A DNA stretch of 64,000 nucleotides, taken from the NCBI RefSeq assembly GCF_001854245.1, contig NZ_CP015381.1, forward strand, positions 212,001 to 276,000. The letters are read 5' to 3'. Shown piece by piece: positions 46,248 to 55,319 of this stretch. A model generated the notes under the pieces. That model did no database searches. It saw only the letters and a list, made by a program, of their open reading frames with translations, and was not told the DNA's origin. Position 1 is the first letter of the stretch, and the number at the start of each line of letters is the position of its first letter. Made by a program: the position numbers and the translations under genes. Origin of the DNA: Desulfococcus multivorans (GTDB lineage: Bacteria > Desulfobacterota > Desulfobacteria > Desulfobacterales > Desulfococcaceae).

Positions 46248-46338
46248 TATTTGAAGATTCCGGAGAACAATGATTGTCTGAGTAAACCTTTTGTTCTCCC
46301 ATGCGTCTAAATGTTTGAAATCGAATGAAAGGACGATC

Positions 46339-46413
46339 ATGATACCCCCGAACCGAATTTCCGTTACCGACAGGGCGACAGCGGCGCTGCGCCGGGCGTT
46401 CGGGGGCGCCTGA
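46339..46413 (+). CDS. Possible 24-residue leader peptide
   Basis: A short frame (MIPPNRISVTDRATAALRRA plus four residues) preceded by GAAAGGACGATC. It is followed by a hairpin GGGCG...CGCCC with TTT that overlaps its stop. It may be a leader or a relic upstream of the sigma factor gene; no family is assigned. Confidence 0.25.
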   Translation: MIPPNRISVTDRATAALRRAFGGA

Positions 46414-46507
46414 GGGCATCGGACGCCCTTTCGTGATGTGTGCATCCACCAAACCCGCGAACGCCGAAACACGGTGCGCCGACAATGAGGAGGATTGCCA
46501 GGTCCCG

Positions 46508-47110
46508 ATGGACGAAGTGTTGGTGCGGCGGATTCGCCGGGGTGATCGGCCGGCGGCGGAGCTGTTGATCCTGCGCTATCAGTCCAAGGCCTTTGCCATC
46601 GCCTGCACCCTGTGCGACGGAGATCGGGAAGCCGCCCTGGACTGCACCCAGGAGGCGTTTGTGAAAGTCCTGGGGGGCATCGGCGCTTTCAAGGGTAAAT
46701 CTTCCTTCTACACATGGTTTTATCGAATCCTTGTCAACACATGCCTGGATCGCCGAAGAAAGCGCATTCGGTGGGAGCGTCTCTTCCCGGGGAGGGGGCT
46801 TCGGTTTGGCGGGAAGCCGTCTGATGAACCCGCTATCGAGGAATTGGCGACGACGGACGAGGCCGACGATCCCCAAGCTGCCGTTTTCGGGAGCGTTCTT
46901 TCACAAGATCTGGAAAAGGCGCTCACGGCGCTTCCGGAAAAGCAACGAACGGTCTTTCAACTCAAGGTGTTTCACGGGTTGACGCTGTCGGAGATCGCCC
47001 GTATGACGGGGGCGGCCCAAGGAACGGTCAAAACCCACCTGTTCAGGGCGACCCGCGCCCTCAGAGCGGCGTTGAGGGAATGGGGGGAGGATGAAAGAAT
47101 CGAAAGATGA
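46508..47110 (+). CDS. ECF RNA polymerase sigma factor (RpoE-like)
   Basis: A 200-residue sigma factor. Region 2 is AFAIACTLCDGDREAALDCT with QEAFVKVLGGIGAF and FYTWFYRILVNTCLDRRRK. After a longer linker than usual, region 4 is ALTALPEKQRTVFQLKVFHG and LTLSEIARMTGAAQGTVKTH. ATG 46508 gives the standard family N-terminus (MDEVLVRRIRRGDR). GAGGAGG lies 14 bases before it; ATG 46436 is an alternative. It overlaps the anti-sigma gene by 4 bases, so the pair is translationally coupled. It likely directs an envelope-stress regulon. Confidence 0.88.
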   Translation: MDEVLVRRIRRGDRPAAELLILRYQSKAFAIACTLCDGDREAALDCTQEAFVKVLGGIGAFKGKSSFYTWFYRILVNTCLDRRRKRIRWERLFPGRGLRFGGKPSDEPAIEELATTDEADDPQAAVFGSVLSQDLEKALTALPEKQRTVFQLKVFHGLTLSEIARMTGAAQGTVKTHLFRATRALRAALREWGEDERIER

Positions 47111-47688
47111 AGCCTTGCAATGCATATCAAAAACGGCTGTGGCTGGATGTCTACGGTGAGTTGAAACCGAAGGAGAAATACGGCCTGGAGCGACACCTGT
47201 CGGTTTGTCCCGAGTGCCGGGGTGAACGGGATACGCTTTTGAATCTTATCGGTCGGGTATCAAAGACCCATTCGGTTTCGGTCCTGACGACAGGAGAGGC
47301 TGCACGGTTGTCGGGGAACATCATGCGCACCCTGGAAGCGGAGAAGCTCGGGCGCCGTGGCAGGGGAGCGATGTTTTCCGGGTTGGCTTTGGGATGGGCC
47401 CGGGCTGCGGCGGTCTGCCTGATAATCATCGTTATCGGGGGGATCTGGGCATGGCGAAGCGCACCGCTTCCGTTCCAGATGGCGGTCGGGTCCGGCAAGG
47501 AAGAACGGATCCTCATGGAGGACCTGGAAGTGATCCGGAACCTGGATCTACTGGAGGAATTCGAGGATCTCGAGAAGCTCGTACAGATGACGGCGGCCCC
47601 GGAGACCGGCACCGTTGAGCCGGCAAGCCACTCCATTATGGGCGACGACCGGCGGTCGAATGAAACGAGGCGACGACATGTGGTGTGA
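47107..47688 (+). CDS. Anti-sigma factor with zinc-finger (ZAS) domain
   Basis: A 193-residue single-pass membrane protein. The cytoplasmic ZAS motif H30-x3-C34-x2-C37 (RHLSVCPECRGE) with Cys4 upstream would bind zinc and hold the sigma factor. The transmembrane helix is AAAVCLIIIVIGGIWAW (about 98-114), leaving an acidic 75-residue periplasmic tail (LLEEFEDLEKL). ATG 47107 overlaps the sigma stop. Signal release in this family is by redox/zinc change or proteolysis. Confidence 0.85.
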   Translation: MKPCNAYQKRLWLDVYGELKPKEKYGLERHLSVCPECRGERDTLLNLIGRVSKTHSVSVLTTGEAARLSGNIMRTLEAEKLGRRGRGAMFSGLALGWARAAAVCLIIIVIGGIWAWRSAPLPFQMAVGSGKEERILMEDLEVIRNLDLLEEFEDLEKLVQMTAAPETGTVEPASHSIMGDDRRSNETRRRHVV

Positions 47689-48106
47689 TACGGCTAAATG
47701 GACGGCCGCATTTCTGATCTGCGTCGTTTTTCAGTTCGATCCGGGGGGAACAGTGTTGGCCGTGACCGATCCCACCGAGGTCAGTCTTCACGAATCCACT
47801 CTGCTGGCAAAGCGGGGTGGAAAAAGCCGGGAACGATACGAAAGACTCTCACCTGAGGAAAAGGCTGGCCTTCAGAAGAAACTCCGCCAATGGCGATCTC
47901 TGTCACCGGAAGAGCAGCAGAAGATGCGGAGAAAGATGGATCGGCTGAACCGGATGCCGCCGGAATCTCAGAGGCTCTATCAGAAACGATTCAAACAGTG
48001 GCGGGAGCTTTCTCCGCAGGAACGGCAGCGGATCAAACGGCAGCTGAAGGATTGGGAGTCCCTTTCCGGGGAGGAAAAACGATCCATCCGGGGACGATTC
48101 AAGTAG
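47678..48106 (+). CDS. DUF3106 domain-containing exported protein
   Basis: A 142-residue protein. A signal peptide-like start (AAFLICVVFQFDPGGTVLA) is followed by four charged helical repeats of the type RLSPEEKAGLQKKLRQWRSL, SPEEQQKMRRKMDRLNRM, the DUF3106 signature. Periplasmic relatives near ECF systems resemble ZraP/CpxP-like sensors of envelope damage. The start overlaps the anti-sigma stop; GAGG lies 7 bases before ATG 47678, and ATG 47660 is possible. Third gene of the sigma operon. Confidence 0.82.
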   Translation: MWCDTAKWTAAFLICVVFQFDPGGTVLAVTDPTEVSLHESTLLAKRGGKSRERYERLSPEEKAGLQKKLRQWRSLSPEEQQKMRRKMDRLNRMPPESQRLYQKRFKQWRELSPQERQRIKRQLKDWESLSGEEKRSIRGRFK

Positions 48107-48185
48107 GTTTCGACAGGCCGTCCGATATCAGATCCGATTCCGGAAGCGTGAGGGTGGCCCGGGCCGGGAAGGTGACGGTGGGCGC

Positions 48186-48557
48186 TCACGTGGATGTCGA
48201 CACCGCCTGGGCTTCGGAAATGAAGCGCCGGACATCTTCATAGGCCGCGACCAGGTTCTCGAAGGCGCGTTGGGCGGCCGCCAGGTTCCCCGTCCTGCCG
48301 ATCTCCTCCAGTGCCGATGCGCATGCGATGGCTTCTTCGGCGGCGAGATACCTGAGGCTGCCTTTCAGTTTGTGCGCATGGCGTCGGATGCCGTCGGCAT
48401 CCCGAGCCTCGACGGCAATCTTGATATCCGACAGAATCTGGGGAGAGTTCCGCATGAAGTCCCTGAAAAATCGGCCCAATAATTCCTGGTTGTTGCCGAA
48501 GATCTCTTGAACGATTTTCATGTCGACGGATTTGGCCGCCGGTTTGGACCTGTTCAT
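48186..48557 (-). CDS. Histidine phosphotransfer (Hpt) domain protein
   Basis: A 123-residue single-domain Hpt protein. The phosphorylated histidine is His62 in RRHAHKLKGSLRYLAAEEA. The rest is a helical bundle typical of Hpt (FRDFMRNSPQILSDIKIA). GGAGG lies 6 bases before ATG 48557. It is encoded right behind a hybrid histidine kinase on the same strand, 45 bases apart, and is probably its phosphorelay partner, although the kinase already ends in its own Hpt domain. Confidence 0.87.
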   Translation of the reverse strand: MNRSKPAAKSVDMKIVQEIFGNNQELLGRFFRDFMRNSPQILSDIKIAVEARDADGIRRHAHKLKGSLRYLAAEEAIACASALEEIGRTGNLAAAQRAFENLVAAYEDVRRFISEAQAVSTST

Positions 48558-48602
48558 GGTTTGCCTCCGCCACCCTCGCATTCAGTTGATTAAGGAAAGA
48601 TC

Positions 48603-51407
48603 TTATAAAATACGCTTGTCGACCAGAATCTTTTTCAATCGGGTAAAGTCGGCCTGCAGCTGATCGATACATCCGGAGATCATTTTCATATTTCCATTTT
48701 TGCCGGCGTCTTCCACCGCCATGGCCGTTTTCATGATCGCCGTCGCCCCGGCGGTTCCGGATGATCCTTTGATATTGTGGCCCACCGCACGAATTTTTTC
48801 ACCGTCCCGACTTTGATAGGCGGCGGTCAACTCGGCGATTCGTTCCGGAAAGCTGGCGATGAAGCTTCGCATGACGACCTGGATCAGGTCATCACAGTCG
48901 TCAAGCCGCTCCCGAATGCCGGCCTCGTCAAAGATGTCCTCGTCTGAAACAGGCGTCTCGACGACGACCACCGATGTCGTCTCCGGAATTTCGTCCACGT
49001 ACTTCTTGAGAATCGCGGCCAGATTCTGCTTTTTGACCGGCTTGGTCAGATAGCCGTCCATCCCGGCGTCCATGCAGCGGTCCAGGTCCCGCTGCATGGC
49101 ATGGGCCGTCATGGCGATAATGGGAATCTCCGGGTTCAATACAGGTGACCCTTTTCCACGAATGGTCCTGGTGGCCGCGTATCCATCCATGACCGGCATC
49201 TCCACGTCCATGAGAACCAGTCGGTAATTTTTTTTCTTGAGGGCATCGATGGCTTCTCTGCCGTTTTTCGCCAGGTCCGCCGTGTATCCCAGGTTTTTGA
49301 GAAGCCCCAGGCTGACCAACTGGATCGTTTCGTTGTCTTCAACGAGCAAGATGGGGGCGCCGTCCGCCGCTGTCCGTTTTTCCGGCGGCGCCGTCAGTTG
49401 GGGAAAATTCTCGACGGATTCAGCTACGGAAGGGGTGTGCTCCCGGCGAGGGGGCGGGGCGGATGCCCCGGCGGGGCGTTGCTTTTCCAGCAGAACGGTC
49501 AGGTGAAATCGACTCCCCTTTCCCGCCTCGCTCTCTACGTGAATTTCACCGCCCATCATTTCGCAGAGTTGCTTCGAAATGGCGAGCCCCAGTCCCGTGC
49601 CGCCATACTTACGGGTGGTCGACATATCCAGTTGGGTAAATTTCTCGAACAATCGCTCGGCTTGACCTTCGGGAATGCCGATGCCGGTGTCGGCCACCAC
49701 GAAGCCGATCCTCGCTTGAATGTCGTTTTCCGTTTTGCATGAAACCTCGAGGGTGATGCCGCCGTCCGAAGTGAATTTGACGGCATTGCCGATGAGGTTG
49801 ATGAGGACCTGCCGGAGTCGACCGGGATCGCCTCTCAGCAGGGACGGCACGTCCGGATCGATGACGCATCGGTAGGAAAGAGATTTTTCAGCGGCCTTGA
49901 CGGCCATGAGACCGTTCATATCCCTGAGGATGCCCCTCAGGTCGAAGTCGATGGTCTCGAGCTCGATTTTTCCGGCCTCGATCTTGGAGATGTCAAGAAT
50001 ATCATTGATGATGGAAAGCAGGGAGTGGGCGCTGTTGTGGATCAGTTCCAGCCCCTTTGCCTGCTCGGGATCGAGGTTTGTCTCCATCAGAAGCTCCGTC
50101 ATACCGATAACCCCGCTCATGGGGGTCCGGATTTCATGGCTCATCCCCGCCAGAAATTCGCTTTTGGTCTGATTGGCTTTTTCGGCGCTCTCCTTGGCTC
50201 TTTTCAGTTCTTCCTGCATCTGCTTCCGGTCCGTCACGTCGCGACTGATGCCGACGAGACCCAGAATTTCGCCGTAGGGTCCGAAATAGGGCGTTCTGAG
50301 GGTTTCCAGGAGCACCCGGCGGCCATCGGGGTAGTCCACCCATTCCTCGTTGCTGCGGGGTTGACCGGAGGCGAGCATCAGCCGATCCTGCTCCCTGAAG
50401 AAGTCGGCCATCTCCTTGGAAAACAGATCATAATCGGTTTTTTCCACCACATCCTGCCGATGGAAGCCGACAAATTTTCCGAAAGCCGGATTACACCCCA
50501 GATAGACCCCTTTCAGGTCCTTGTAGAAAATCAGATCGGGGATCGAATCGATGAGGGAATAGAGGAGCGCCCGCTGACGTTTGAGATCCCTTTCGAAGAG
50601 TTTGCGCTCGCTGATGTCCATGTGGGTTCCGGCCACCTTGAGGACCCGGCCGTCGGCATCCCATTCGACGACCTGCCCCCGGGCCAGGATCCACTTCCAA
50701 TCCCCGTTCCGGGTCCGCATCCTGAATTCCGCTTCGTACAAAGGCGCGTCCCATGCGAAATGGGCCTCTATCCGTTTTCGGACATAGGGCAGGTCTTCGG
50801 TGTGAACCATCTGTTCCCACGCCTTGATATCACGATCGATTTCGTTATGGGTATACCCCAGCATCTCGGCCCATCGGCTGTTGATGGTCTGGGTGCGGGT
50901 CTCCAGGTTCCAGTACCAAAGGCCGATGTTGGCGCCTTCCAGCGCGGCGTCCAGGCTCTGGATCCGGTCGTTCAGGCGGCTGGTGCTGTTCCATCCCCGG
51001 ATCAGGGTGGTGACGAGAATGAAAAACAGATAGCCGTCGAAGGGTTTCCTGACGCAATAGAGATTGTCGGGAATGGCATAGTTGGCTTCCAGTGCGTCGA
51101 TCAAAGGGTCTTCGGCGGTGACAATGACCGCGACCCGAGGGTCGATCACCGCGAGCTTATCAAAAATCCGAAGTGGGTTCAAATTGTTGTCGGCTACGTC
51201 GATGATGCAGAGCGGGGTAGCTTCGCCACGTTCGAAACCGCTCCTGAAATTCTGGAGGAGGGCGTCTCCGTCTGGGAAAAAGAGCAGCTGAAAGCGTTCG
51301 GTTGCCGGATCTTTCGGATTGACGGCGGTTCGGGCCCCGGCCAGAATATCCATATACCGGTCGACGGATTTCGGATCGTTATCCGCTATCAAAATTCTTC
51401 TGTTCAT
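48603..51407 (-). CDS. Hybrid sensor histidine kinase with REC, PAS, kinase, REC and Hpt domains
   Basis: A 934-residue cytoplasmic phosphorelay protein with no clear membrane helix. In order: a degenerate receiver (1-130, [11 protein letters not shown]), a PAS domain (about 155-265, [20 protein letters not shown]), a second PAS (about 275-390, [20 protein letters not shown]), HisKA with [14 protein letters not shown] near 425, HATPase with [10 protein letters not shown] and [13 protein letters not shown] near 600, a receiver with [14 protein letters not shown] near 735, and a C-terminal Hpt with [11 protein letters not shown] near 880. CCGGAGGA precedes ATG 51407. The output regulator is not encoded nearby. 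Confidence 0.9.
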   Translation of the reverse strand: MNRRILIADNDPKSVDRYMDILAGARTAVNPKDPATERFQLLFFPDGDALLQNFRSGFERGEATPLCIIDVADNNLNPLRIFDKLAVIDPRVAVIVTAEDPLIDALEANYAIPDNLYCVRKPFDGYLFFILVTTLIRGWNSTSRLNDRIQSLDAALEGANIGLWYWNLETRTQTINSRWAEMLGYTHNEIDRDIKAWEQMVHTEDLPYVRKRIEAHFAWDAPLYEAEFRMRTRNGDWKWILARGQVVEWDADGRVLKVAGTHMDISERKLFERDLKRQRALLYSLIDSIPDLIFYKDLKGVYLGCNPAFGKFVGFHRQDVVEKTDYDLFSKEMADFFREQDRLMLASGQPRSNEEWVDYPDGRRVLLETLRTPYFGPYGEILGLVGISRDVTDRKQMQEELKRAKESAEKANQTKSEFLAGMSHEIRTPMSGVIGMTELLMETNLDPEQAKGLELIHNSAHSLLSIINDILDISKIEAGKIELETIDFDLRGILRDMNGLMAVKAAEKSLSYRCVIDPDVPSLLRGDPGRLRQVLINLIGNAVKFTSDGGITLEVSCKTENDIQARIGFVVADTGIGIPEGQAERLFEKFTQLDMSTTRKYGGTGLGLAISKQLCEMMGGEIHVESEAGKGSRFHLTVLLEKQRPAGASAPPPRREHTPSVAESVENFPQLTAPPEKRTAADGAPILLVEDNETIQLVSLGLLKNLGYTADLAKNGREAIDALKKKNYRLVLMDVEMPVMDGYAATRTIRGKGSPVLNPEIPIIAMTAHAMQRDLDRCMDAGMDGYLTKPVKKQNLAAILKKYVDEIPETTSVVVVETPVSDEDIFDEAGIRERLDDCDDLIQVVMRSFIASFPERIAELTAAYQSRDGEKIRAVGHNIKGSSGTAGATAIMKTAMAVEDAGKNGNMKMISGCIDQLQADFTRLKKILVDKRIL

Positions 51408-51748
51408 GACGTTTCCTCCGGGGATATCGCCATTGCCGCCCGTGTCTATCCGTGTCGGTGTCATGGGACCGATAAGGTTGGGCTGTTTGATCGGTGTCCC
51501 TTATTTTCCGGGGTATCCGTTTCCTTTTTTTGCGTTCTTCGCGGCTGTGCTCGTGTACGCAGGTTCTTGAGGGAAATCATGTATGGGTGGTCGCGGATCA
51601 CATGCGGATCTTTATCGTCGCTGTGTCCGGGCCGCTTTGATACCATTACGGCAAGTTATATTATTACCGGTTCCGATGTCAAAGCCAAATGTGGAGACAG
51701 GGATGGATATCGCGGGCATTTCAGGCGTCCGGACGCGGGTGGAATCCG
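51408..51748. other. Intergenic stretch, nothing recognised
   Basis: Upstream region of the hybrid kinase. I see no gene, hairpin or clear promoter. It may hold the kinase promoter. Confidence 0.4.
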
Positions 51749-52165
51749 TCATCCATTGGATGCAGCGTCAAAGGCTTCATCGATCCGGGATTCGATGTAC
51801 CCGATTTGCGCATCGTCCCACTCCTCGATATCGAAGCAAATGGCGTCTTCCCCCAAAAGCCCTTCGGGCACGAAATCTCCCAACTCATCGGGATCGGTGA
51901 TCATTTCGCCGTAAAAGCAGACAGAGATCCACCGGGGGGCGTCTTCGATGACGTCGACCATCACGAAGAGGGATTTGTCGGTCTGCCGCGGGTGCGTGCC
52001 CCTCAGGGAATAGGTAACGCCCTTTCGGGGAATGAAGGTCAGTACGGCGCCGTCTTTTGCGGCCAGGTGGGCTTTGAGCCTCAGAAAGGCCTTTCGGTTC
52101 CCTTCGGAAGTTTCTTCCCAATTGTCGATGAATTCCGCTAGGGTGGGTTGGGCTTCGGTTGTCAT
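51749..52165 (-). CDS. Hypothetical protein, 138 residues
   Basis: An acidic soluble protein. It begins MTTEAQPTLAEFIDNWEETS, contains FIPRKGVTYSLRGTHP and VMVDVIEDAPRWISVCFYGE, and ends with an acidic stretch around EEWDD. No family is recognised with certainty. A good ribosome-binding site AAAGGAG precedes ATG 52165, and codon use matches the neighbours, so it should be a real gene. It stands alone, with the short inverted-repeat element directly upstream. Confidence 0.7.
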   Translation of the reverse strand: MTTEAQPTLAEFIDNWEETSEGNRKAFLRLKAHLAAKDGAVLTFIPRKGVTYSLRGTHPRQTDKSLFVMVDVIEDAPRWISVCFYGEMITDPDELGDFVPEGLLGEDAICFDIEEWDDAQIGYIESRIDEAFDAASNG

Positions 52166-52204
52166 ATAATCTCCTTTCTCGACATGATGGATATCACTAT
52201 ATTG

Positions 52205-52277
52205 TTCAACTTTCGACTTTCACAGGCCGGTGCCGGGAGGATACACCCGCGCCCCATCATGAAGGTCGAAAGTTGAA
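52205..52277. repeat. MITE-like element, short deletion copy (copy 4)
   Basis: A 73-bp version: TTCAACTTTCGACTTTCAC and its imperfect complement at the other end, joined by GGCCGGTGCCGGGAGGATAC and a short remainder. The flanking duplication is TATATTG (52198-52204 and 52278-52284). It lies in the space between two divergently transcribed genes. Confidence 0.85.
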
Positions 52278-52476
52278 TATATTGGATATAGCACAAAAAC
52301 ACTACACCGGGCGGCTGACAACTTCAAGCGCTTTTTGCGGCAGCGACTGCAGGATACGGAATGTTCGGGAGCGCCGATGGTGCCCTGGATCCCCTTTACA
52401 AAACCCTTCGGGTGTGAGATACCCACAAAAAGAACCTCATTGACCAGTATTTCAAGATTGTTATTGCGCTTCAGCC

Positions 52477-54177
52477 ATGCTTCGGGAACTTTCCATCAAA
52501 AATTTCGCGATTATTGATGACTTACGGATCCGCTTCGATGCCGGTTTGACCATCATGAGTGGTGAAACCGGCGCCGGAAAGTCGATCATCATCAATGCTA
52601 TGAATCTCATATTGGGTAGCCGGGCCGCCACGGCCTTTATCCGGACCGGAGAGGAATCAGCTGAAATTGAAGCGTTTTTTGACGTCGACGAAAGCAGCTC
52701 AACGGCGAATGTCATGGCGGCGAACGATCTCGATCCCGCTGAAGGCCTATTGATTCGCCGCATTATCGCTCAAAACAACCGGCATCGGATCTACATCAAC
52801 CATCGTCTCGCTACCATCCGGTTGCTTACCGCCATATCGGAGAACCTGGCGAGCATTTCAGGTCAACACGCTCATCAGGGTCTGCTCGATGCCACGCAAC
52901 ACCTCCTTATCCTCGATCGGTTCGGCGGCCTCATGTCTCTCCGGAAGGTCGTGGCAGAACGGTTTGGCCGGATCCAGCCCCTCATCCGGAAGGTGGCGGC
53001 GCTCAAGGCAAAACAGGCACGACGGACCGAAGAGATCGATCTTCTGACCTTCCAACGGCAGGAGATTCTGTCGGCCGATATCCAGGCCGACGAGGATGTG
53101 CGGCTGGAACGGGAACTGCTGCTGTTAAAGAACAAAGAGATGCTTTTTGAGACGGTGAACTCCGGCATCGAAGCGCTCTACAGCGGTCAGGGCGCCGTTG
53201 TGGAACGCCTGATCGAAATCAGGAAACAGCTCGAGAAGGTTGCGCGGATCGATCCGGAGCTGATACCGCGGGCGGAAGGGCTTGCCGATGCAACCTTCCG
53301 TATCGAGGATATCGTGGAAGGGTTGAGAGGCTACCTGAGCGCGATCAATGTGGATGAGGGGCGGCTTGAAGCCGTGGACGACCGTCTCAACCGTCTCCGC
53401 CTTCTCATGCGCAAGTATGGCGGCTCCCTCGCTTCAGTGACGGAGCGTCTGACCGAAATCGACAGGGCGCTTGCAGGAATAGACGGCTTGAGCGATGAGA
53501 TCGCGGCAGCGGAGGAAAGATTGGTCCGGGATCGACAGGTATTGTTGACGACGGCACGGGAACTTTCCCGGAGGCGGGCCGATATCGGTCGTGATCTGGC
53601 AGGGAAGGTCGAGGCGGAACTTGAGCGGCTCAGGATGGCCGGCACCCGATTCCAGGTTGAGATGAGCCGCATTCCGACAACTGAGGCGACCCATCCCGAG
53701 CTGGTCTGGGAGGAAGGGGCCGTGGGGGAGACCGGTATCGACCGCGCGGTTTTTATGATGGCGCCCAACGTGGGAGAGGCGCTGAAGCCGCTCTCGTCCA
53801 TTGCGTCGGGGGGTGAACTGTCGCGGGTTGTCCTGGCGCTCAAGGCGATCCTCGCCGCAACGGCGTCTGTGGAGACGCTTATTTTTGACGAGGTAGACGC
53901 CGGCGTCGGCGGCGGCGTAGCCGAGATCGTGGGCCGAAAGCTCGCTGCCCTGGCCGGGCATCATCAGGTCCTCTGTATCACCCATCTCCCCCAGATTGCC
54001 AAGTTTGGCGATCACCATTTCGCCATTGCCAAGAACGTCCACGAAGGCCGAACGCGAACGGTCATCCAGCCTCTGAACGAAGCGGAGCGGATCCGGGAAC
54101 TCGCTCGTATGCTGGGCGGCGTGGAAATGACCCAGGCCACCCTCGACCATGCCCGGGAGATGTTTGAAAACCGATAG
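52477..54177 (+). CDS. recN: DNA repair protein RecN
   Basis: A 566-residue SMC-like ATPase for double-strand-break repair. Start MLRELSIKNFAIIDDL, Walker A GETGAGKS (29-36), RISGQHAHQ-type loop (SISGQHAHQGLLD), long coiled-coil flanks around a short hinge, the ABC signature ASGGELSRVVLALKAIL and Walker B TLIFDEVDAGVGGGVAE with the His loop CITHLPQIAKFGDHH. Length is usual. No strong ribosome-binding site is visible before ATG 52477, but this is the canonical family start. Confidence 0.95.
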   Translation: MLRELSIKNFAIIDDLRIRFDAGLTIMSGETGAGKSIIINAMNLILGSRAATAFIRTGEESAEIEAFFDVDESSSTANVMAANDLDPAEGLLIRRIIAQNNRHRIYINHRLATIRLLTAISENLASISGQHAHQGLLDATQHLLILDRFGGLMSLRKVVAERFGRIQPLIRKVAALKAKQARRTEEIDLLTFQRQEILSADIQADEDVRLERELLLLKNKEMLFETVNSGIEALYSGQGAVVERLIEIRKQLEKVARIDPELIPRAEGLADATFRIEDIVEGLRGYLSAINVDEGRLEAVDDRLNRLRLLMRKYGGSLASVTERLTEIDRALAGIDGLSDEIAAAEERLVRDRQVLLTTARELSRRRADIGRDLAGKVEAELERLRMAGTRFQVEMSRIPTTEATHPELVWEEGAVGETGIDRAVFMMAPNVGEALKPLSSIASGGELSRVVLALKAILAATASVETLIFDEVDAGVGGGVAEIVGRKLAALAGHHQVLCITHLPQIAKFGDHHFAIAKNVHEGRTRTVIQPLNEAERIRELARMLGGVEMTQATLDHAREMFENR

Positions 54178-54305
54178 GCAACGCATGGCGGTCTCATCGC
54201 AAAGCGCATGAAGCGGGACGGCGCCCCATCGGCGACGATGACAACGGCCGCTTGCGACCGGATATGGGGTTCCATCGGATGACGCCCCTGAAAAACAGGA
54301 ACGGC

Positions 54306-54827
54306 ATGAAAAAAAATCTGTTGATGATCAACACCGGCAATGGAAAAGGAAAGACCACCGCAGCCCTGGGGCTTGCCTTCAGGGCTGTCGGGCATGGGTT
54401 CAAGGTGTCCATAATTCAGTTTATCAAGGGCAGTTGGGCCTGTGGTGAGATCGAAACGGCCGCTCGCCTGGCCGACCTGATCGATTTCAACGTGATGGGC
54501 CGGGGGTTCACCTGGAAATCCGACGACCTTAAAAAAGACACCGCCCTGGCTTTGTCGGCCTGGGAGACGGCCAAGGAAAGAATCGCTTCCGGCAAATATC
54601 GGCTGGTGATCCTGGATGAAATGACCTATTTGTTCAAGTACGGTATGCTCGATGAAGACACAGTCATCGCGTTTCTTCAACAACGGCCCGAAAACGTGCA
54701 TGTTCTGATCACCGGACGGGATGCGCCTGAAAAACTCCTGGCCGCGGCGGATATGGTGACGGAGATGCATCCGGTCAAACACCCTTTCGCCGAAGGTGTT
54801 TCGGCCCAGAAGGGGATTGAATATTGA
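54306..54827 (+). CDS. cobO: Cob(I)alamin adenosyltransferase (CobO/BtuR type)
   Basis: A 173-residue enzyme that transfers the adenosyl group of ATP to corrinoids to give adenosylcobalamin. The P-loop is NTGNGKGKTTAA (9-20). FIKGSWACGEIE, VMGRGFTWKSDD, LVILDEMTYLFKYGML and LITGRDAPEKLLAAADMVTE are typical CobA/CobO blocks. ATG 54306 has AGGA five bases before it and gives the standard P-loop position; longer starts at 54252 and 54279 exist. Its presence fits the corrinoid-dependent methyltransferase system further along. Confidence 0.9.
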   Translation: MKKNLLMINTGNGKGKTTAALGLAFRAVGHGFKVSIIQFIKGSWACGEIETAARLADLIDFNVMGRGFTWKSDDLKKDTALALSAWETAKERIASGKYRLVILDEMTYLFKYGMLDEDTVIAFLQQRPENVHVLITGRDAPEKLLAAADMVTEMHPVKHPFAEGVSAQKGIEY

Positions 54828-54845
54828 TGACTGTCGATTATTTGC

Positions 54846-54874
54846 TTGACTTTATTTCGAGCAGGCACTAATAT
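54846..54874 (+). promoter_or_regulatory. Sigma-70-type promoter for the cold-shock gene
   Basis: TTGACT, a 17-base spacer and TAATAT. Transcription would start near 54881, giving a leader of about 130 bases before the cold-shock gene. Such long leaders are usual for cspA-type genes, where they act as RNA thermosensors (known for Escherichia coli; not shown here). Confidence 0.7.
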
Positions 54875-55010
54875 AGTTTAACTCAAAAATGGCCGGGATA
54901 ATGGTGCGGCCAGTTTCATTACTGAAGGAAGACCCATTTGTCAAAGTGGCATCCCGAGGTTAGGAACATGAGGAACATCAATTTTTTTTTAGTTTAAGGA
55001 GCAAGTCACG

Positions 55011-55211
55011 ATGGCGAATGGTATCGTAAAATGGTTTAACAGCAGCAAGGGTTATGGTTTCATCGAGCAGGAAAACGGACCGGATGTATTTGTACATCAC
55101 TCGGGAATCAATGCCACCGGTTTCAAATCCCTCAATGAAGGCGACCGCGTCACCTTTGACATCGAGCAGGGCCAGAAAGGTCCCGCCGCGGTGAACGTCA
55201 AGACCGTGTAA
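55011..55211 (+). CDS. Cold-shock protein, CspA family
   Basis: A 66-residue single OB-fold protein that binds single-stranded RNA and DNA. The RNP1 motif KGYGFIEQ and RNP2 motif VFVHHSGI are intact, and the start [17 protein letters not shown] is typical. TAAGGAG lies 9 bases before ATG 55011. It has its own promoter, long leader and terminator, so it is a single-gene unit. Confidence 0.95.
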   Translation: MANGIVKWFNSSKGYGFIEQENGPDVFVHHSGINATGFKSLNEGDRVTFDIEQGQKGPAAVNVKTV

Positions 55212-55243
55212 CCTGCGGGCTGACTGATTTTTCGATTTTAGAA

Positions 55244-55275
55244 GGGCATTCCCCGAAGCGGGGGGTGCCCTTTTG
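55244..55275 (+). terminator. Intrinsic terminator of the cold-shock gene
   Basis: GGGCATTCCCCG / CGGGGGGTGCCC forms a GC-rich stem with one small internal mismatch and a GAAG-type loop, followed by TTTTGTCGTTTT. It lies 32 bases after the stop. Confidence 0.85.
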
Positions 55276-55319
55276 TCGTTTTACGGGGTACCGTTGCCGA
55301 ATTCCATTCCGATGAGGCC

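Noticed and set aside
46339-46440. Possible second selenoprotein: a HesB-like start ISVTDRA followed by TGA
   Set aside because: The sequence after the TGA does not continue like HesB, so read-through has no support.
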